A DNA stretch of 64,000 bases, taken from Microvelia longipes. Taxonomy: Eukaryota > Arthropoda > Insecta > Hemiptera > Veliidae. The stretch is taken from assembly GCA_018340805.1 (NCBI GenBank), contig JACMZG010001870.1, positions 20,732,500-20,796,499 on the forward strand, given 5' to 3'. Below are positions 59,831 through 64,000 of the stretch, piece by piece. Each line of letters opens with the position of its first letter. Position 1 is the stretch's first letter. Both the position numbers and the translations under genes were made by a program. Under the pieces are notes generated by a model, which was not told the origin of the DNA, ran no database searches, and saw only the letters and a list, made by a program, of their open reading frames with translations.

Positions 59831-61660
59831 AAGGTAAGGAAAAAACTTACCTTTATGTAATATAAACTATACTATTAAGGGAGTTTTCAAAAAGGGCCTA
59901 AAAACGCGTTCTACTTTCTAGGTGATGTATCACTCTCCCGCATTACTAACACCATCACTATCAGGGCTAAAGAATGAGTTTGTTCACACTGACGTCGTGG
60001 AGTTCTCTGTTGGGTGGCACCAGACTGTCAGAGCGGTTAGTCTAGCTAGTCTTGCTATACAAGAGGATCTAATCAGATGGTGTAACGATTTTGTTTATAC
60101 CATCCTCTTTATTAATTTTAGTTCGGTAAAATTAGAGGAGTGTTTTTAAGATTGAGAGGTATTTTACTTTTAAATTGAATTTAGGCGCCAAACAGTTAAG
60201 ATCACTGTGGCAACACTGATATTTTATTTCCCTTTATTTTATTATTTACATTGATTATTTTTATTTACTTTCTTATTTAAAGTTTAGAATATATTTTTAT
60301 GAGTGGTATATATAATTTTAAGAGTTGTATAAATGAATTTTGTATATATTTACAGTTTGTTTTGTCGGTTAGGAAGGTTACAAGGTGTGTGGAAGGTTAC
60401 GTTGTGAGCAACAGGTGTTACACGTTTTTGCATGTGTTTTTGAGTGCTAATTTTGCCTTTCTCTAAGGGATTATCAAACTAATCTTGGTTAGTGAGGATA
60501 TTTGAGAACGCTGTTCTCAAATCTTAAGTTTGAGAGAAACCAGTGCACCGAGAAGTATAGTCTGGCTGTTAGCAGTGTGAAACCTGCTGTTGCTGTGTTT
60601 TCTGTGTCGCTAGTGAAGTTGCCTGTGGCCTGGCTTACTTCTACTCTGACTATTTTGTAGTTTACTTCGTCTACAAGTTATTAAATTCTGTTTGTGACAG
60701 ACCCTACCACCAATCGGGGTCTTACCTGTATTTCTCCTCTCTCCTACTCTTAGGAGGAGGAATACTCTGTATTCCTCCTCTCGTCTACAGCTAAGTACTA
60801 ATGGGTTTTTAGTTAAGATAAATTAAAATATTTGTACGCCCAGCCTTCAAGTTAGGAGCGGTAGAGGACTATCGCTATTAAACTTTGTAAGGGGCCCCAA
60901 AAACATATTTCTAGTTTTAAGTCAGGTTATGTTACCTATTTTTATATTTAGTCTTATGTGGGAGCTCAGTCTACTTACTGAAAGTTAGAAATTTATTGTA
61001 TGCTTTTATTTTGGTATAAGAACCATTTTTTATTTCTTTTTGTTTATTTGACCCGGTATACTACGCATCCGGATTGGTTAGTTTTGGGTTACCCCTCTGG
61101 GTGACTGTTGGTTATCTGACTGAGCCCCAAGATTTAGATTTTGGACTGGGCAGAACAGAGGTTGTTCTGTTTCATTCAATACAGACTTATATTTTATTTA
61201 AGCTCAAATTGTGTTACCTTTCTTTATATGTTACCTGGTGATCATGTAAGTGACCACCATCCGATCCGTAAAGTCTAATTCATACCTTTGTTGTAGCGAC
61301 CTGCCTTACCTTATTCCTTGCAGACTGTTTTCCACATTCGGCAGTCTGTGCACCTACCTTCCTATCCGTCGATTGTGGTTTTGTGTCGCTGAGGTACGGT
61401 TGTCCTCATTGCTTGTGTTTATTTCTTCCTTGTTTTACCTTACTCTTATGAATGTGTTGCGCCTCTATTTATCAGCCCCCCAAAGCCTTACCTACGCCCA
61501 GAATGCATACCTATGAGTTGGCATACCACTTACCTCTAAACACCCGGTAGTTGGTTATAATGGGTGAGACTGGTTGAACGAGGGTGAGCCAAGTGAAGTT
61601 AATGTGATCAGATAAGCTAGTGAGACTAGATGAACTAGGCACACTGTGAACCAGTCATAT
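59831..61660 (+). other. GC-richer, T/G-biased stretch of unknown nature
   Basis: Noticeably less AT-rich than the flanks from about 59900 to 61650, with a T/G-biased plus strand, but no long open frame (best: 75 codons at 59922, 88 codons at 61250, both unassigned). It contains hairpins ATTTGAGAAC-GCT-inverse (60500-60522) and GAGGAGGAATA-CTCTG-inverse (60754-60780), and a quasi-repeat gagactggttgaacgagg / gagactagatgaactagg near 61570 and 61620. It could be a solo LTR, a non-coding transcript or a decayed element; no matching second copy was found. Confidence 0.4.
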
Positions 61661-62953
61661 GTAAGTTTAAGCGTAAAAAATGGAATCTAAATACTTTCTT
61701 AATTGGAAAGCAATGTCTGTTTGATTTAGATCAAACAGATCTTTTAGCCCTAATATAATCTTTAATAATTAGAAGTATTGATGAACGTTCTCACCACAAC
61801 AGAAAAGAGAACGGACTGTGCAGTAGATAAAGATATTATAGCCTCAAAAATTCAGGTTTTATTTCAAATACAACTCTCTGGACTGAAGTCTTTTATTTAT
61901 TACTCTTTAACGTTTTTATTGTTAAATTTATCGATTGTTAAATTTCACTAGATTTTTAAAACCATCTTTACGATTTAGATTTTTAAACATTTCCAAAATT
62001 GTAAAAACATCTTTACATTTTAGATTTAGATTTTATAAATCTAAAATATTAATGAAATAATCTTAAATGCCCTTTTATATAATACTAAAATATTTTATTA
62101 TTATTAATTTAAAGCCGTGTAAAAACTTCAATATCGTTAATATAAAGTCGAACCGATTTTGCAATAAATAAAAACATAGGTTGAAATCATAAAAGAAAAT
62201 GAACGTTTATGCTTTCAATTTTCCTACGTTTTTCATTCGCAAATTGAAGTTGAAATTCACAAAGAGTAGGAATAAAATAAGGAGCCTAACTCTTTTAAGA
62301 AGAAATCAGAATAAAATGAAAATAGGCAAAATACAAATATTTTAAAATACGGAAGCTGCTGCCTTTTACTGGGGGTGCATTGAGGTTATTTAACTTTTTT
62401 AAATAAGTTTAAATTAAAGGCTATATATGACAATGATAAGATACAAAACAAAACTCTATCCAGTGGTTCTTTTGAAACGTTTGATTAGATATTTTATAGG
62501 AGATACGAGGTTAGTTTTATACCGAATATTTATGCGTAGTTATAATGCTAACGAGTGTCATGTATATCGCATTCAATTATTAAAACACCCTAAATATTTA
62601 TTTACAGAGTAAGTTTAGGGTTTCCTAAGAAAACGCTAACGCCGGGAGGTAAAGCTTATTAAAAAATATTTTTGTTATCTTTATATTGCTTTAAAAGAAA
62701 AACTTAGTCAGTTTAGAGCATAACAAAGTTTCGACAAAGTTTGAACTTTTAAAAAAATGAATTTCAGATCAGATTACTTTTAAAGAATATTTTTATCTGA
62801 AATATCTAGTTACGGAAATAATAATAAGAATTAAAGTTATCGAAAGAATTTATACTGTAGATAAGCTTATAAGTTACCAGCACAAAAAGGAACACTGGAT
62901 GAATAGAATAGCACCCAGAACGCAAGATATAAAATCTATTTAAAAGCAAGGTA
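61661..62953. other. AT-rich non-coding DNA
   Basis: A perfect 10-bp hairpin TCTGTTTGAT-TTAG-inverse is at 61716-61739. The frame 62427-62612 is unassigned. Confidence 0.45.
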
Positions 62954-63318
62954 GTTTTACATATAGAGATATTATTACTAGAGAGGCCTTACAGGTTAAA
63001 TGTTGAAACATCGAAAAAGTAACCTGATTACCTTTACTTATAAACACGAGTATAATCAAATAGTCAGTATAAAATTACACTAACTTATAGGAGAACTAAT
63101 ATTAAAAATATTAAAAAATATTAAAAATACAAATCAAAACGCAAAGAATGCGTGGGTGGACGAAAATAATAAATTTATTATAACCTTAACGCTCTCTCTC
63201 TTAGAGGAGGTTTTAATATGGTTACACACAGCCCCCGAGAGCCCTGAAAAGTGTTTCAGGCCACTTAATATATTCAGATAAGCTAAGCGCCCTCTAGTAT
63301 ATATTACTATGGTTTTAC
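62954..63318. mobile_element. Short TIR element, copy 2
   Basis: The element is about 62960-63311, in the same orientation as 511-832. Shared blocks: gttgaaacatcgaaaaagta acctga; aaaatacaaatca; ggaggtttt.aat; tggttacac; gagagccc; gtttcaggcc; gccctctagtatatat. The ends are TIRs (catatagagat / catagtaatat). gttttac occurs on both sides (62954-62960 and 63312-63318), a decayed target duplication. Confidence 0.78.
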
Positions 63319-63604
63319 ACAAGAATTACCGATTTTGTTCAATGGTTGTGCTAACGTGATATGCTTTAGTAATGCACATCACGCTCCAGAGGAAAAAAGA
63401 CAACTGATGGAAATGTATTAGATTTAAGCCTCAGACAAACATTACAACAAACAGATTAGATCTTGTTGAAAATCATAAAATGCGTTATTTAGTTTTTAAA
63501 AACTAGGCAGCTGATTCTAAAAATATGTTAACTATTTTAAAATAAAAAGTTGAATAAAAGTTCGAAACGTTTTTAATCAATTTTTAATTATTCATTTATT
63601 TTGA
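63319..63604. other. AT-rich spacer
   Basis: No recognisable feature. Confidence 0.4.
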
Positions 63605-63735
63605 ACGTATATAGGAAAAGTACATAGTTTTTGCCACAAAAATCCGAAATTAGGTTTTTACTTGATTAATCCGTTTCAAGTGTTTTGATGACCTCCTGAG
63701 TAGTTCATTACGTCATGTGTAAGAAAAACCAATTT
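63605..63735 (+). repeat. Repeat family A, 5'-part fragment
   Basis: aggaaaagtacatagttttt, aaaatccgaaattaggtttt, tgattaatccgtttcaagtg and gatgacctcctgagtagttc. Confidence 0.75.
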
Positions 63736-64000
63736 GCCAAGTTGCATCTCATTCTCCACATTAGTTCAATTTTTTTTCGAATGACATACTTTTTTTATTC
63801 AGACGCAATTATTATCAAATTGCGTTTTTATTATTATTTTATTTTATCAAATTGCGTTTATTTTTAATCAAATTTTGAATTTTTTAAATATTAAAAATTA
63901 AAACTGAATTCCTTTCTGTAATGAATAAGTACTCATATTATCATTTTTACTGATAGTATAGCAACGGTTTTTGTTAGACACTAATTTTAATTAGCATCGT
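63736..64000. repeat. AT-rich end with short direct repeats
   Basis: atcaaattgcgttt(t)att occurs twice (63817 and 63846), with a diverged third copy. Otherwise unremarkable. Confidence 0.5.

Noticed and set aside
59922..60149. LTR-like start at 60008 (tgttgggtggcaccagactg)
   Set aside because: No paired LTR, primer-binding site or polypurine tract could be shown in the window.

Overview
The window looks like non-coding, transposon-rich nuclear DNA from an arthropod, most likely an insect. It is very AT-rich and has no operons or ribosome-binding sites. Introns have canonical GT/AG ends, long (TA)n microsatellites are common, and degraded interspersed repeats are dense. The arthropod call rests on one recognisable gene, a two-exon minus-strand gene at 34269-35498. 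It encodes a 90-residue secreted protein with one complete six-cysteine pacifastin domain; pacifastin serine-protease inhibitors are known mainly from insects and crustaceans. 5S-rRNA-like repeats and Penelope-like elements fit an invertebrate genome but do not narrow it further.

Layout. 1-13 kb: a short TIR element with an exact 8-bp target duplication (511-832), a foldback element, a hammerhead-bearing repeat (family C), a second TIR element with an exact 8-bp palindromic duplication (7690-8222) packed with internal copies of its own end motif, a long near-perfect foldback (10769-10987), and a decayed Penelope-like retroelement with about 270-bp inverted terminal repeats, each carrying a hammerhead core (11271-13021). 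13-34 kb: mostly featureless AT-rich DNA with copies of repeat family A (a composite element with an internal 5S-rRNA-like block), (TA)n tracts, two minisatellites and one possible isolated exon (26961-27122). 34-36 kb: the pacifastin gene. 36-49 kb: TIR family B, more family A, and a 98-bp satellite embedded in a ~1-kb tandem duplication (46339-48340). 49-64 kb: short perfect hairpins, a full-length family A copy, two inverted copies of family D (one next to a tRNA T-arm-like sequence), a GC-richer stretch without an open frame (59.9-61.6 kb), and a second copy of the first TIR element (62960-63311).

The most interesting signals are: (1) at least six hammerhead-ribozyme-like motifs of different quality, five at the ends of Penelope-like or related repeats and one at a degenerate isolated site. 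The best (6429-6465, minus) has all three helices and the core, and the intact cores share one extra nucleotide between CUGANGA and helix II. (2) The composite family A element, whose 5S-like segment lies in the middle rather than at the 5' end. (3) Many perfect short-loop inverted repeats spread over the window. All similarity statements were made by eye; no database search was run.
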